From: Burkholderiales bacterium
Lineage (GTDB): Bacteria > Pseudomonadota > Gammaproteobacteria > Burkholderiales > Burkholderiaceae_D
Reading direction: 5' to 3'
DNA length: 64,000 nucleotides
NCBI GenBank assembly: GCA_016200845.1
Contig: JACQDW010000046.1
Coordinates: 1-64,000 of the forward strand
Under the pieces are notes generated by a model. That model was not told the DNA's origin. It saw only the letters and a program-made list of their open reading frames with translations, and ran no database searches. The position numbers and the translations under genes were made by a program. Shown piece by piece: positions 32,035 to 42,740 of this stretch (the first letter of the stretch is position 1; every line of letters begins with the position of its first letter).

Positions 32035-33594
32035 ATGCGCGTCAATATTCCCTTTGAAGATCGTGTTGGTATCGCCCATGAAATTTTGGCGGTATTGGCA
32101 CGTCAGGGTTTGAATGTGCAGGCGGTGGAAGTGGCGCCGCCGAATATTTACATCGATATTCCCGAACTCAAACAGGGTATGCTGCCCGCATTGCAAGCCG
32201 ATTGCGATCAGGTGGCGGGTGTGGGGACGATAGAGGTGGTCGATATTTTGCCGGGCATGCGCCGTAGTCTCAATCTCGATACCATCATGGCGGTGATGGA
32301 AGACCCGGTGATTGCGATTGATGCCTTGGGGCGTATCGTGATTGCGAATGCGGCGGCGGCTGAAGTGGCGCGCTGTACTGAACAGCAGTTGTGTGAAAAA
32401 TCTCTGTATCAGGTGCTGCAAGATAGCACGATACAGCACGAACTGATCGCCAATGAATTTTGCGCACCTACGCGCGAAGTGCTGTTGAATGGCGAGCCGT
32501 TTTTGATGGACGTGACGCCGGTGTTTGAACCTTTGTCCGCTGGCACAGCGAGCGATGGCAAGGCGGTCGGTGCTTTGCTGACCCTGACTGCGCCTAAGCG
32601 TATCGGCGAGCGCCTGCATGCCATTTCCCGCGCGGAGGTCGGAGGTTTTGAAGCCATCATCGGTGAGTCCGAGCAAATTCGTGTCTTGAAAAAACGGGCA
32701 GCGCGGGTGGCGGTGGTCGATGCGCCTTTATTGATCACAGGCGAAACTGGCACGGGCAAAGAGTTGTTGGCGCAGGCGTGTCATGGCGTCAGTGCGCGCC
32801 ATCATGCACCATTTTTGGAGCTCAATTGCGCCGCCTTGCCCGAGAGTTTGGCCGAGAGTGAATTATTCGGCTATATGGCGGGCGCTTTCACTGGCGCTAA
32901 TCGCGGCGGCAAGCCGGGTCTATTTGAAATGGCCGATGGTGGCACTGTGTTTCTCGATGAAGTCGGCGAGATGTCTTTGTATCTGCAGGCAAAGCTGCTG
33001 CGCTTTTTGAATGACGGTAAATTTCGCCGCATCGGTGGCGAGAAAGAAGTGCAAGTCGATGTGCGCATCATCAGCGCAACCCACAGGAATTTACGGAAGA
33101 TGGTGCAAGAAGGCAGCTTTCGTGAAGACTTGTTTTATCGTTTAAATGTCCTGCATTTAGAAATGCCTGCTCTGCGCGAACGTTCCGACGATATTCTTTT
33201 ATTGGCACGCCACTTCATCGAGCGTGCGTGTACGCAGGCACAAAAGCCAGTTTCACGATTAAATCAAACCGCCACCGCGGCCATGCTAAATAATCGCTGG
33301 CCGGGCAATGTGCGGCAATTGCAAAACGTGGTGTTCAGGGCGATTACCATGTCTGATCAACGCGTACTTGATGCGGCGGATTTGGATTGGGCGGAGGATT
33401 CAATGGCCGGTGAAAATGTGGTCTTTGAGCAGGCTGACACTTGGGAAGACTCCATCAATCAATTTGAAGCGGCGCTGCTCAGTAAGCTATATCAGGAATA
33501 TCCGTCCAGCAGAAAACTGGCAGCACGCCTCGCGACTTCACATTCCATGATCGCGACTAAGTTGCGCAAGCATGGGATACCTAGTCGAAAGTGA
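32035..33594 (+). CDS. TyrR/PhhR-like sigma-54 interacting regulator (ACT-PAS-AAA+-HTH)
   Basis: MRVNIPFEDRVGIAHEIL; LITGETGTGKELLAQACH; ELFGYMAGAFTGA; C-terminal HTH. Confidence 0.9.
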   Translation: MRVNIPFEDRVGIAHEILAVLARQGLNVQAVEVAPPNIYIDIPELKQGMLPALQADCDQVAGVGTIEVVDILPGMRRSLNLDTIMAVMEDPVIAIDALGRIVIANAAAAEVARCTEQQLCEKSLYQVLQDSTIQHELIANEFCAPTREVLLNGEPFLMDVTPVFEPLSAGTASDGKAVGALLTLTAPKRIGERLHAISRAEVGGFEAIIGESEQIRVLKKRAARVAVVDAPLLITGETGTGKELLAQACHGVSARHHAPFLELNCAALPESLAESELFGYMAGAFTGANRGGKPGLFEMADGGTVFLDEVGEMSLYLQAKLLRFLNDGKFRRIGGEKEVQVDVRIISATHRNLRKMVQEGSFREDLFYRLNVLHLEMPALRERSDDILLLARHFIERACTQAQKPVSRLNQTATAAMLNNRWPGNVRQLQNVVFRAITMSDQRVLDAADLDWAEDSMAGENVVFEQADTWEDSINQFEAALLSKLYQEYPSSRKLAARLATSHSMIATKLRKHGIPSRK

Positions 33595-33602
33595 AGCTGA
33601 TT

Positions 33603-33698
33603 CCATTTCTAAATCATTCGTGTGGTTGTTACCTTCGGCTCGCCGTGCTATAGCACTGTCTTCGCCTCGTGGCCTAGACACGAATGATTTGGAAATGG
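33603..33698 (-). repeat. Hairpin element copy 2: arms ccatttctaaatcattcgtgt/acacgaatgatttggaaatgg around the shared core
   Basis: Arms at 33603-33623 and 33678-33698 (1 mismatch); core matches 25319-25371 in reverse complement. Confidence 0.85.
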
Positions 33699-33708
33699 CC
33701 CGAATACT

Positions 33709-33894
33709 CTATTCAGCCGTCGCTGAGTCGTCTAGATCTGCAGGTAAATTGACAGCAGGAATGGTGTATTTCTCTTCCGCCCAAGCGCCAAGATCGATCT
33801 GTTTGCAGCGCTCAGAGCAAAAAGGACGAAAGCTATTTTCTGGCACCCAGTTGACCTTAGCGGCGCAAGTGGGACAATTAACGACAGTAACCAT
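33709..33894 (-). CDS. yacG: DNA gyrase inhibitor YacG (zinc-binding)
   Basis: [39 protein letters not shown]. Confidence 0.95.
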   Translation of the reverse strand: MVTVVNCPTCAAKVNWVPENSFRPFCSERCKQIDLGAWAEEKYTIPAVNLPADLDDSATAE

Positions 33895-33906
33895 GGTAGT
33901 GAAATC

Positions 33907-34662
33907 TTAAAAATTGCAGAGCGTCAGATCGAAGGGAACGTCTGCATCGAAAGGGCGTGGTTTCATATCACCATCTTGCGACATGATACGTATCCAAAGC
34001 ATGTATTTGTTGGCGGAGATTTCAGGAATGGCGCCCAGCTCTTGCGGCAAGCTGACGCGCAATAATTGATAGACTTTTCCCTGTAGCATTTGCTGATAGC
34101 TACCGCCTTGGGCAATCACTTTTGTAGTGCTGCCTGCTTCACGCAACAAGCGTAATACGATGGCGATGGCATCAAACAGTGGCGCAATTGGAGCAAACCA
34201 ATTGGTGATGTCGTTAATGCGTTTTTCGGTGGGGTTCTTTTTCCAAGCGTGATAGCTCGGTAAATCGAATTCACAAGCGCCACCCGGAATAATTGTGCGG
34301 CCACGGATACTCATTAGCCATTCATTGTCACGAATATGCTGTCCTGTTTTGCCGGTGGCTGCCATCAGTCTTGCACTGGCGCGCTCCACGTCAGCAATAA
34401 TCTGATCTAGCATGTCGGCTTGCACATTGGGATTGGATTTAAAACCAATCAGGGTATTTTTTTGACGATCTAGTTCTTGCAGTAAATCTGATTTTAAGTC
34501 CGCGCGACCAGCGACCTCGAGCATTTCGAAGATGGTAGCGATCGCGATGTGATGCTGCAAAGGGTCAGACTGATGCAAGAAGAAAGAAAATTTCTCGTAC
34601 AGGTCTTCTAGCCGCAATAACGTGCGTATGCGCTCGTTAAAAGGGTACTCGTAAACGATCAA
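33907..34662 (-). CDS. zapD: Cell division protein ZapD
   Basis: [21 protein letters not shown]; context coaE-zapD-yacG. Confidence 0.95.
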   Translation of the reverse strand: MIVYEYPFNERIRTLLRLEDLYEKFSFFLHQSDPLQHHIAIATIFEMLEVAGRADLKSDLLQELDRQKNTLIGFKSNPNVQADMLDQIIADVERASARLMAATGKTGQHIRDNEWLMSIRGRTIIPGGACEFDLPSYHAWKKNPTEKRINDITNWFAPIAPLFDAIAIVLRLLREAGSTTKVIAQGGSYQQMLQGKVYQLLRVSLPQELGAIPEISANKYMLWIRIMSQDGDMKPRPFDADVPFDLTLCNF

Positions 34663-34796
34663 AATAAATTTCCTGTCAAATGATGCAGACGAAGGTGCGG
34701 ATTAATGGGCAAACTTGGCAGCGTGGGGGCAGCAAAAATGGCTTCACGTGATTCTGAACCAAGCGCGAGAAAAATACAAACATTGCGTGCGCTCAA

Positions 34797-35405
34797 TTAG
34801 CGAGAAAGCGCCAATTTTTGATAAATTGCGTGGAGACGCGTGACTTCGATGCGCACATGCGACAAATCCAGGTCGGTATTGATGATATCCGTCGCCGCTT
34901 GCAGCCTTTGCTCGCGACAGGCTTGCGCTTGCAAGATGGATTCAACCTGCTCACGTGAAAAACCATTGCGTGCCATCACACGATCAATTTGCGTTTGTAT
35001 CGGACAGTCTGCGACCAAGATGCGACTGACACGCTGCGCCCAGGTGCCTGATTCGACTAGTAAGGGCACGACGAACATTGGATAGCAGGCATGCGCTTGG
35101 TTTGCCTGTTCCTCACATATCTGACGAATCAGGGGATGGATGATAGCTTCCAGATCGCGTTTCGCCTGAGGCTGACTGAATACCAATTCACGCATCTTAT
35201 CGCGTCGCATGGCACCCTCGGATACGTAATCGGGCCCGAATCGCGCGGTAATGTGAGAAATAGCAGCTCCGCCAGGCTGGGTCAGTTGATGAGCAATCTC
35301 ATCAGTGTCGATGATGGTGGCACCCAATTCGGCAAACATGGTGGCAACGGTTGTTTTACCGCTGCCTATGCCACCCGTCAGACCGACGCTAAACTGCGCT
35401 GACAT
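34797..35405 (-). CDS. coaE: Dephospho-CoA kinase
   Basis: VGLTGGIGSGKTTVATMFAELGATIIDTDEIAH. Confidence 0.96.
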   Translation of the reverse strand: MSAQFSVGLTGGIGSGKTTVATMFAELGATIIDTDEIAHQLTQPGGAAISHITARFGPDYVSEGAMRRDKMRELVFSQPQAKRDLEAIIHPLIRQICEEQANQAHACYPMFVVPLLVESGTWAQRVSRILVADCPIQTQIDRVMARNGFSREQVESILQAQACREQRLQAATDIINTDLDLSHVRIEVTRLHAIYQKLALSR

Positions 35406-35406
35406 G

Positions 35407-36273
35407 TCAATGGAATAGTCCGAGGTAGGTGGCGGTAATATTGTGCCCGTACACTAGGGCAATCAATCCCGCGCCAGCCAGATAAGGGCCAAAAGGAATT
35501 TGCTTACTAAATCCCATTTTACCGAGGACGATCATAGTTAGTCCGATGACAGCGCCGACCAATGACGACAACAGGATAATTAACGGTAGCATACTCCAGC
35601 CCATCCACGCACCGAGTGCAGCTAATAGCTTAAAATCACCATAGCCCATTCCTTCTTTGCCGGTCAAAAGTTTGAACAACCAGTAGACCGACCATAAAGA
35701 AAGATAGCCTAAAATCGCACCAATCACCGCGCTTTCAAGTGAAGCAAAAATTCCATAGATGTTAATGCCCAAGCCTATCCACATCAGTGGCAAGGTCAGA
35801 TCATCGGGTAGTAATTGGGTATCGCTGTCTATCATCGTCATTGCAATCAGGAACCAACAAAATACGACCGCAGCCAGCCCCATGTAACCACTGCCAAAAT
35901 GCCAGATCATATAGGCAGAAAGTACACCTGTTACCGCTTCAACGATGGGATAGCGTGGCGATATTGGGGCTTTGCAGGCACTGCACTGGCCGCGTAGAAC
36001 CAGATAACTGACAACGGGAATATTCTCCAAAGCACCGATCTGATGTTGGCAGTGCGGACAGCTAGAACGAGGCACCATCAGATTGTAAGGATCTGTATGT
36101 GGCAAGTCTTTTCCCGACTCACTGGCAACATAATTATCCGATTCCCTTTGCATCATTTTCGGCAATCGAAAAATAACGACATTCAGGAAGCTGCCGATCA
36201 ATAAACCAATCACGGCGAAAAATACAGTGCTGATGATGTCATCAGGCTGAGTGAAGAAAATAAGATCGAACAT
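35407..36273 (-). CDS. pilD: Type IV prepilin peptidase
   Basis: GLLIGSFLNVVIFRLPKMMQRE; CPHCQHQIGALENIPVVSYLVLRGQCSACKAPIS; GKEGMGYGDFKLLAALGAW. Confidence 0.95.
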   Translation of the reverse strand: MFDLIFFTQPDDIISTVFFAVIGLLIGSFLNVVIFRLPKMMQRESDNYVASESGKDLPHTDPYNLMVPRSSCPHCQHQIGALENIPVVSYLVLRGQCSACKAPISPRYPIVEAVTGVLSAYMIWHFGSGYMGLAAVVFCWFLIAMTMIDSDTQLLPDDLTLPLMWIGLGINIYGIFASLESAVIGAILGYLSLWSVYWLFKLLTGKEGMGYGDFKLLAALGAWMGWSMLPLIILLSSLVGAVIGLTMIVLGKMGFSKQIPFGPYLAGAGLIALVYGHNITATYLGLFH

Positions 36274-37508
36274 TAGACCACCGAGCCCAGTTTGAAAATT
36301 GGAAGATACATGGCGACAACCAAGCCGCCAATAACGACACCCAAAATCACCATGATTAAGGGTTCCATTAAACTCGATAAAGTCGCGACAGCTTCATCAA
36401 CTTCTTCTTCGTAGAAGTCAGCAACTTTACCTAACATACCGTCGAGTGCGCCGGATTCTTCGCCAATGGCGACCATTTGAGTCACCATCGTCGGGAACAC
36501 GTTGGTGTTTTGCATTGCAACGGTCAAACTGGTGCCTGTGGTTACTTCAGTTTGGATCTTAATAGTTGCATCGAGGTACACAGCGTTACCAGAAGCGCCA
36601 CCTACGGAATCAAGTGCCTCAACCAAAGGAACACCGGCCGCGAACATGGTTGCCAAGGTACGTGTCCAGCGTGCAATGGTTGCTTTACGAATTACATCGC
36701 CAAAGATGGGGGCTTGCAACAAGAGTCTATCCATTGTTCTTTGCATCTTGATCGATCGCTGCCAAGATTGAAAGAAAAAATACAGGCACCCAAACATGCC
36801 ACCAAAAATCAAATACCAATTCTTGACAAAGTAATCGGAAATGGCCATCACCATTAGTGTGGGCGCAGGCAAATCAGCCCCGAAACTTTCAAATACAGTT
36901 TTAAAGGCCGGCACAACCCAAATCATAATCACGGCGGTAACTATAAACGCAATACTCAGAATCGCAATTGGGTAGGTTAGTGCGGACTTAATTTTCGCTT
37001 TGATCGCCAGGGTTTTTTCTTTGTAGATGGCAAGTCGATTTAGTAAGTCTTCCAAAATACCTGCTTGCTCACCGGCAGCGACAAGATTGCAAAATAAAGC
37101 GTCAAAATAAAGCGGGTACTTGCGAAACGCCTGATTTAAGCTGGTTCCTGTTTCTACATCTGAACGTATGTCTAGCAATAACTTTGATACGGATGGATTG
37201 GCGTGGCCTTTACCGACAATGTCGAAGGATTGAAGTAAAGGCACGCCAGCTTTCATCATCGTTGCTAGTTGCCGAGTGAAGAGCGTAATGTCTTTATCGG
37301 TAATTTTTTTGCCTGAGCTATAGGACTTTTTCTTTATTTTTTTAACTAAAACGCCTTGGCGGCGCAAGGTAGCTGCAACAATGGTCTCGCCACTGGCGCG
37401 CAGTTCGCCGGTGACTTTTTTTCCTTGCTTGTCAACGCCTTCCCATGCATAGACAAACTCTTTAATTTGATTTGATTTCGCAGGCTTACTTCTCGATATT
37501 GTTGCCAT
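36273..37508 (-). CDS. pilC: Type IV pilus assembly inner-membrane protein
   Basis: FTRQLATMMKAGVPLLQSFDIV; T2SF domain repeats. Confidence 0.95.
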   Translation of the reverse strand: MATISRSKPAKSNQIKEFVYAWEGVDKQGKKVTGELRASGETIVAATLRRQGVLVKKIKKKSYSSGKKITDKDITLFTRQLATMMKAGVPLLQSFDIVGKGHANPSVSKLLLDIRSDVETGTSLNQAFRKYPLYFDALFCNLVAAGEQAGILEDLLNRLAIYKEKTLAIKAKIKSALTYPIAILSIAFIVTAVIMIWVVPAFKTVFESFGADLPAPTLMVMAISDYFVKNWYLIFGGMFGCLYFFFQSWQRSIKMQRTMDRLLLQAPIFGDVIRKATIARWTRTLATMFAAGVPLVEALDSVGGASGNAVYLDATIKIQTEVTTGTSLTVAMQNTNVFPTMVTQMVAIGEESGALDGMLGKVADFYEEEVDEAVATLSSLMEPLIMVILGVVIGGLVVAMYLPIFKLGSVV

Positions 37509-37524
37509 GTCTTATCCTATGTTC

Positions 37525-39252
37525 TTATTCATTCGTGCAGCCTAGCACTTCTTCCAGGCTGGTAAGACCTTGTCTGACTTTTTGCAGGCCGGAGCGGCGT
37601 AAGCCTTTGACGCCTTCTGATTCAGATTGCTTTCTGATTTCCAGTGCGGTTCCGTTTGCCAGAATGATTTTTTCGATTTCTTCGGTAATGGGCATGATTT
37701 GATAAATGCCGACGCGCCCTTTATAGCCTGACCCGTTGCAGCGTTCACAACCAATCGGGCCGTAAGGCTTCCAGGTGCCATCAAGTTCTTCATCGAGAAA
37801 GCCAGCCGCTAGTAAAACTTCGTCCAAAATCTCAACTGGTTTTTTGCAAGTGCACAGCCGACGAGTCAGTCGTTGCGCCGTAATTAAAATCACGGAAGAA
37901 GCAATATTAAAAGGCGCAACCCCCATATTCATCAAGCGCGTCAGTGTAGATGGCGCATCGTTGGTGTGTAAGGTGGAAAAAACCATGTGACCGGTTTGTG
38001 CAGCTTTGATCGCAATATCAGCAGTTTCCAGATCGCGAATCTCACCGACCATGATGATGTCAGGATCTTGTCGCAGGAAAGACTTGAGTGCTGCAGGAAA
38101 AGTTAACCCGGCGCGGTCATTAATGTTGACTTGGTTCACCCCCGGCAAGTTAATCTCGGCCGGGTCTTCCGCGGTCGAAATATTAATGCCAGGTTTATTA
38201 ATCACGTTTAGACAAGTGTAGAGGGAAACGGTCTTGCCTGAACCGGTCGGGCCTGTGACCAGTACCATGCCATAAGGACGGGTAATGGCGTCTAGCAGGA
38301 TCTCTTTTTGATCGGGATCGTAGCCTAGGGCATCAATACCCATTTGCGCTTGCGATCCGTCGAGAATACGCATGACGATCTTTTCGCCGAAAAGCGTTGG
38401 CAAGGTGCTGACGCGGAAATCAATCGCTTTGCTGGCCGAGAGAACCAATTTCATGCGGCCGTCCTGCGGCACGCGTTTTTCGGAGATGTCGAGTTTGGAA
38501 ATAACCTTAATGCGAGAAACTAATTTTTCGCGAATCGCCAAAGGCGGCTGCGCAATCTCGCGTAACTCGCCATCGATGCGAAAGCGGATGCGATAAAATT
38601 TTTCGTAAGGCTCAAAGTGCAAGTCAGACGCGCCCATGTTGATAGCGTCAACCAGCATCTTTTGCAAAAATTTGACGATAGGTGCATCGTCAATTTCCGC
38701 TGCTTGAACGTCAGCCACACCAGAATTTAGATCCTCTTCTTTAAATTCTAGATCGAGATCATCTGCCGCGAGATCGTTGAGAGATTGCTCCGATGTTTTG
38801 CTGAGTTTGTCGATAAGCTTAAGTAAGACATCGTGTTGAGCGATGACGATATCAACACCGAGACCCGTTTGAAACTTAATTTGATCAATCGCTACCGTAT
38901 TGGTTGGATCGGAAATCGCCACCGATAGTTTATTGCCTTTTTTTGAGAGTGCGACCACTCTCTGCGACAGCATCATCTTCGCGTCGACGACTTTTTCGGG
39001 TAGGAGACTCTCGTTAAAAACTTGCAGATCAACTTGGGGATAACCAAAAGTTTCGGAACAAAAGCTAGCCAGATCGCGCGAATTAATTGCGCCACTTTGG
39101 AGTAGACCATCTAAAAATTGACTCTTATCGAGTTGTGCTTTTTTTTGTATCGCATCGATTTGTGCAGGCGTCACCAAATTTGCCTGTGCTAATGCACGCG
39201 CTAAACCCGAAGTGGGCAGGGTGGGAACGGAATTCGGTGGAACAGCGGACAT
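37525..39252 (-). CDS. pilB: Type IV pilus assembly ATPase
   Basis: VTGPTGSGKTVSLYTCLN, SFLRQDPDIIMVGEIRDLETADIAIKAAQTGH, CERCNGSGYKGRVGIYQIM; start at MSAVPPNS within ORF 37525..39303. Confidence 0.95.
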   Translation of the reverse strand: MSAVPPNSVPTLPTSGLARALAQANLVTPAQIDAIQKKAQLDKSQFLDGLLQSGAINSRDLASFCSETFGYPQVDLQVFNESLLPEKVVDAKMMLSQRVVALSKKGNKLSVAISDPTNTVAIDQIKFQTGLGVDIVIAQHDVLLKLIDKLSKTSEQSLNDLAADDLDLEFKEEDLNSGVADVQAAEIDDAPIVKFLQKMLVDAINMGASDLHFEPYEKFYRIRFRIDGELREIAQPPLAIREKLVSRIKVISKLDISEKRVPQDGRMKLVLSASKAIDFRVSTLPTLFGEKIVMRILDGSQAQMGIDALGYDPDQKEILLDAITRPYGMVLVTGPTGSGKTVSLYTCLNVINKPGINISTAEDPAEINLPGVNQVNINDRAGLTFPAALKSFLRQDPDIIMVGEIRDLETADIAIKAAQTGHMVFSTLHTNDAPSTLTRLMNMGVAPFNIASSVILITAQRLTRRLCTCKKPVEILDEVLLAAGFLDEELDGTWKPYGPIGCERCNGSGYKGRVGIYQIMPITEEIEKIILANGTALEIRKQSESEGVKGLRRSGLQKVRQGLTSLEEVLGCTNE

Positions 39253-39430
39253 AGTCTTCGATTCGAAATTATGGGAAACATTCGTTGCTTTGTGATAATG
39301 CAACTAAGTAAGCCGTTTGTAAATAGGAATGCTGTAAATCCACCTCAGCCGTGTTGTGTCGCGCGTGTTTCTCGTTGACTTCCTTTCAGAAAATTGCCGC
39401 AGTATACGACCGCATATTGCTTTTGATTTT

Positions 39431-40489
39431 CTAATGATTTCGATTCACAGCCAAAAATGCTAGATCTAATAAGGCCGTTTTGTAGGGGGACGCTGGTAAG
39501 TCGTTCAAGGCATCGGCTGCTGCTTGCGCCGCGCTCACCGCCGCCGATTTTGTATAGTCTAATGCACCTGACTGCGTGATTGCCGACAAAATTGCGTCAA
39601 ATTTTGTTTCGTCGCCTTCTTCTATGCATGTTTTTACCAGAGCCTGCTGTTCTGGGCTGCCATTTTTCATCACATAAATTAACGGCAGAGTTGGCTTTCC
39701 TTCGCGTAAATCGTCCCCCACGTTTTTGCCGATTTCCTCTGCCTTGCCCGAATAATCAAGTACATCGTCGATCAACTGGAACGCTGTGCCAAGCGAACGA
39801 CCATATTCTCCAGCAGCTTCTATCTGAATCTCATTAGCTCCACTAATTAAGGCGCCGATCTGTGCGGCTGCCTCGAATAATTTGGCTGTCTTACAGCGTA
39901 TGACTTCCAGATAGCGCTCTTCAGTGACATCCGGGTCGTGCATATTAAGTAGTTGCAATACTTCGCCTTCGGCGATGACATTGGTCGCGTCGGCCAAAAT
40001 GCGCATGATGCGCATGCTATCGATAGACACCATCATTTGAAACGCCCGCGAATACAAAAAATCACCGACCAGAACCGAGGCCGCATTGCCAAACAAGGCA
40101 TTGGCGGTTTGGCGTCCGCGCCGCATCGATGATTCGTCCACGACATCATCGTGCAATAAGGTCGCCGTGTGAATAAATTCAATGATGGCGGCCAGATCGT
40201 AGTGATGCTTGCCCTGATATTGGTAGGCGTTTGCCATCAGCAGAACCAATACCGGGCGGATACGCTTACCACCTGCATTGATAATGTACTCAGAAATCTG
40301 ACTGACTAGCGCAACATCAGAATGCAACTGCTGGCGGATCACGAGATTGACGGCATCCATGTCGGGTGCGATCAATTGATTGATAGATTGTTGATTAGGC
40401 GTGGCGGACAAGGTGAATCCTGCAAAAAATCTAAGGAAATGGTTGATCTTTATGAACGCATTCAGCGCCCTTCGACGAAACCCGGACAA
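39431..40489 (-). CDS. ispB: Octaprenyl diphosphate synthase (start uncertain)
   Basis: GGKRIRPVLVLLMA, LLHDDVVDESSMRRG, FQLIDDVLDY; upstream of rplU-rpmA. Confidence 0.9.
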   Translation of the reverse strand: MSGFRRRALNAFIKINHFLRFFAGFTLSATPNQQSINQLIAPDMDAVNLVIRQQLHSDVALVSQISEYIINAGGKRIRPVLVLLMANAYQYQGKHHYDLAAIIEFIHTATLLHDDVVDESSMRRGRQTANALFGNAASVLVGDFLYSRAFQMMVSIDSMRIMRILADATNVIAEGEVLQLLNMHDPDVTEERYLEVIRCKTAKLFEAAAQIGALISGANEIQIEAAGEYGRSLGTAFQLIDDVLDYSGKAEEIGKNVGDDLREGKPTLPLIYVMKNGSPEQQALVKTCIEEGDETKFDAILSAITQSGALDYTKSAAVSAAQAAADALNDLPASPYKTALLDLAFLAVNRNH

Positions 40490-40736
40490 TTAATTTGCCG
40501 TGATTATACGATGCACGTTCAAAGTTTTAAAAATCCAGAAGGAGGATACGTCGTTTTCTCATGAACGAGCGTTCCCGGTTGGCATGCATTTAGAGGGCGG
40601 TGCTGAAAAAATGTGCAAATAGGCTTTGACCGTCCCGCAGCACTTATGTATAATCCGCAGTTCCCTTGAATTTTATTGGCAATGCCAATCAAAGCATTCT
40701 GGGGAAATCCCTATTATTTATTTGATGAGGTTTCAC

Positions 40737-41048
40737 ATGTACGCGGTCATAAAAACCGGTGGCAAACAATATAAAGTTGTCGCTGGTGAAAAACTTAAAG
40801 TAGAACAGATACCTGCAGACATTGGCTCCGAACTCACTATCGATCAAGTACTCGCCATGGGCGAGGGAGAGACCATTAAATTTGGTACTCCATTGGTTGC
40901 AGGTGCAACGGTGCTGGTTAAGGTAATCGACCACGGTCGTCACGACAAAGTGCGCATTTTCAAAATGCGTCGTCGTAAGCATTACCAAAAGCGCCAAGGT
41001 CATCGCCAAAACTATACTGAACTGCAAATCGTCTCTATCAACGGTTAA
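40737..41048 (+). CDS. rplU: 50S ribosomal protein L21
   Basis: [25 protein letters not shown]...; internal ATG of ORF 40626..41048. Confidence 0.97.
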   Translation: MYAVIKTGGKQYKVVAGEKLKVEQIPADIGSELTIDQVLAMGEGETIKFGTPLVAGATVLVKVIDHGRHDKVRIFKMRRRKHYQKRQGHRQNYTELQIVSING

Positions 41049-41099
41049 TCCCGTAGAGCTACGTAAGCAATTTCACCAGAATATTTAAGGAGCTATTAA

Positions 41100-41354
41100 A
41101 TGGCACACAAAAAAGGCGGCGGCACCACGCGCAACGGCCGTGACTCAGAGTCGAAACGCTTAGGCGTTAAAGTTTACGGCGGCCAAGCAATCAATGCTGG
41201 CGGTATCATCGTTCGTCAACGCGGTACAAAAGTACACGCAGGCGAAGGCGTTGGTATGGGTAAGGATCACACTTTGTACGCTCTGGTCACAGGTAAAGTA
41301 CAATTTGCGATCAAAGGCGCGTTGAAGCGTCAAACAGTGATGGTTGTTGCTTAA
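41100..41354 (+). CDS. rpmA: 50S ribosomal protein L27
   Basis: [29 protein letters not shown]. Confidence 0.98.
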   Translation: MAHKKGGGTTRNGRDSESKRLGVKVYGGQAINAGGIIVRQRGTKVHAGEGVGMGKDHTLYALVTGKVQFAIKGALKRQTVMVVA

Positions 41355-41378
41355 TTCATTAAGCACATCATTCGCTGT

Positions 41379-41410
41379 AAAAAGGGCTCCGCCATTGGTG
41401 GAGCCTTTTT
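41379..41410 (+). terminator. Intrinsic terminator after rpmA
   Basis: aaaagggctccgccattggtggagccttttt. Confidence 0.85.
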
Positions 41411-41555
41411 AGTTTTTAGAATACTATTTGCGTTTAGCCCCGTATGGTTAAGTGCTTAAAACCTCTCAGCACAGAGGTTTACTATGTACCCACGCTAAAT
41501 GCCCGATTTGCGCGCGTTGATGCACTGTGCATTTTCTCCCTCCTAGGTGGACAAC

Positions 41556-42665
41556 ATGAAATTTATTGACGAAGCAAGAATCGAAGTTATCGCAGGTGAT
41601 GGCGGCAACGGCGTTGCTTCTTTTTGCCGTGAAAAATTCCGCCCGTTCGGTGGCCCTGATGGTGGCGACGGTGGCAAAGGTGGCAGCATCTACGCTGTTG
41701 GTGATCGCAACATCAATACGCTGGTCGATTTCCGTTTTTCAAAACTGCATAAAGCCAAAGATGGCGAAAACGGTCGTGGCGCTGATTGCTATGGTAAAGG
41801 CGCTGACGACATTCACTTGCGCATGCCAGTGGGTACCTTGATCATTGATCGTAATACTGACGAGCTGATCGCAGATATTACTGAGCACGGTCAGGAAGTT
41901 TTGTTGGCACGTGGCGGTGAAGGTGGTTGGGGTAATATCCATTTTAAATCGTCGACTAATCGCGCACCGCGTCAACGTAGTGATGGCAAAGAAGGCGAAC
42001 GTCGCGAACTCAAATTAGAATTAAAAGTGTTGGCCGACGTCGGTTTGTTGGGCTTGCCCAATGCCGGCAAATCAACCTTTATTACGGCGGTATCAAATGC
42101 CCGCCCAAAGATTGCGGATTATCCTTTCACCACCTTACATCCGAACTTGGGTATGGTACGTGTCAGTCATGAAAAGAGTTTTGTGATTGCCGATATCCCG
42201 GGTTTGATCGAAGGCGCGGCTGATGGCATCGGTTTGGGTGTGCAATTTCTCAAGCATTTGCAACGCACAGGCTTACTCTTGCATATCGTTGATTTGGCAC
42301 CGTTTGATGAAGGTGCAGATGCGGTTAAAGATGCGAAGGCATTGATTAAAGAACTGCAAAAATACGATGAAACCTTGGCCGACAAGCCACGTTGGTTGGT
42401 CTTGAATAAGCTGGACGTATTAAGCGAAGAAGATCGTAAAAAGCGTGTCAAAGATTTCGTGAAACGCTTCGGCTGGAAAGGTCCCGTCTTTGAAATTTCT
42501 GCGCTGAATCATGAGGGTTGTCAGGCCTTGGTCAACGATATTTATCTGCATCTGGCAGAGAAACGTCTGGCCGAACAGCGCTCACAAGAAACCCAAATGA
42601 AAGAAGAAGCGCAGGGGATTTTGTCGATTGATCCGGATGATCCGCGTTTTAAAGTGATTGACTGA
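41556..42665 (+). CDS. obgE: GTPase Obg/CgtA
   Basis: [55 protein letters not shown]. Confidence 0.96.
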   Translation: MKFIDEARIEVIAGDGGNGVASFCREKFRPFGGPDGGDGGKGGSIYAVGDRNINTLVDFRFSKLHKAKDGENGRGADCYGKGADDIHLRMPVGTLIIDRNTDELIADITEHGQEVLLARGGEGGWGNIHFKSSTNRAPRQRSDGKEGERRELKLELKVLADVGLLGLPNAGKSTFITAVSNARPKIADYPFTTLHPNLGMVRVSHEKSFVIADIPGLIEGAADGIGLGVQFLKHLQRTGLLLHIVDLAPFDEGADAVKDAKALIKELQKYDETLADKPRWLVLNKLDVLSEEDRKKRVKDFVKRFGWKGPVFEISALNHEGCQALVNDIYLHLAEKRLAEQRSQETQMKEEAQGILSIDPDDPRFKVID

Positions 42666-42694
42666 GATATTCAGACTAATTTACATAAGAAGTG

Positions 42695-42727
42695 AAAAGA
42701 GCCGACTTGTTCGGCTCTTTTTTTGTT
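42695..42727. terminator. Intrinsic terminator after obgE
   Basis: aaaagagccgacttgttcggctcttttttt. Confidence 0.85.
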
Positions 42728-42740
42728 TGGCTGATCTGAT

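Noticed and set aside
33572-33910. Plus-strand ORF of 112 aa after the tyrR-like gene
   Set aside because: It runs across the hairpin element copy 2 and antisense to yacG, which has an unmistakable zinc-binding CxxC...CxxxC protein on the minus strand.
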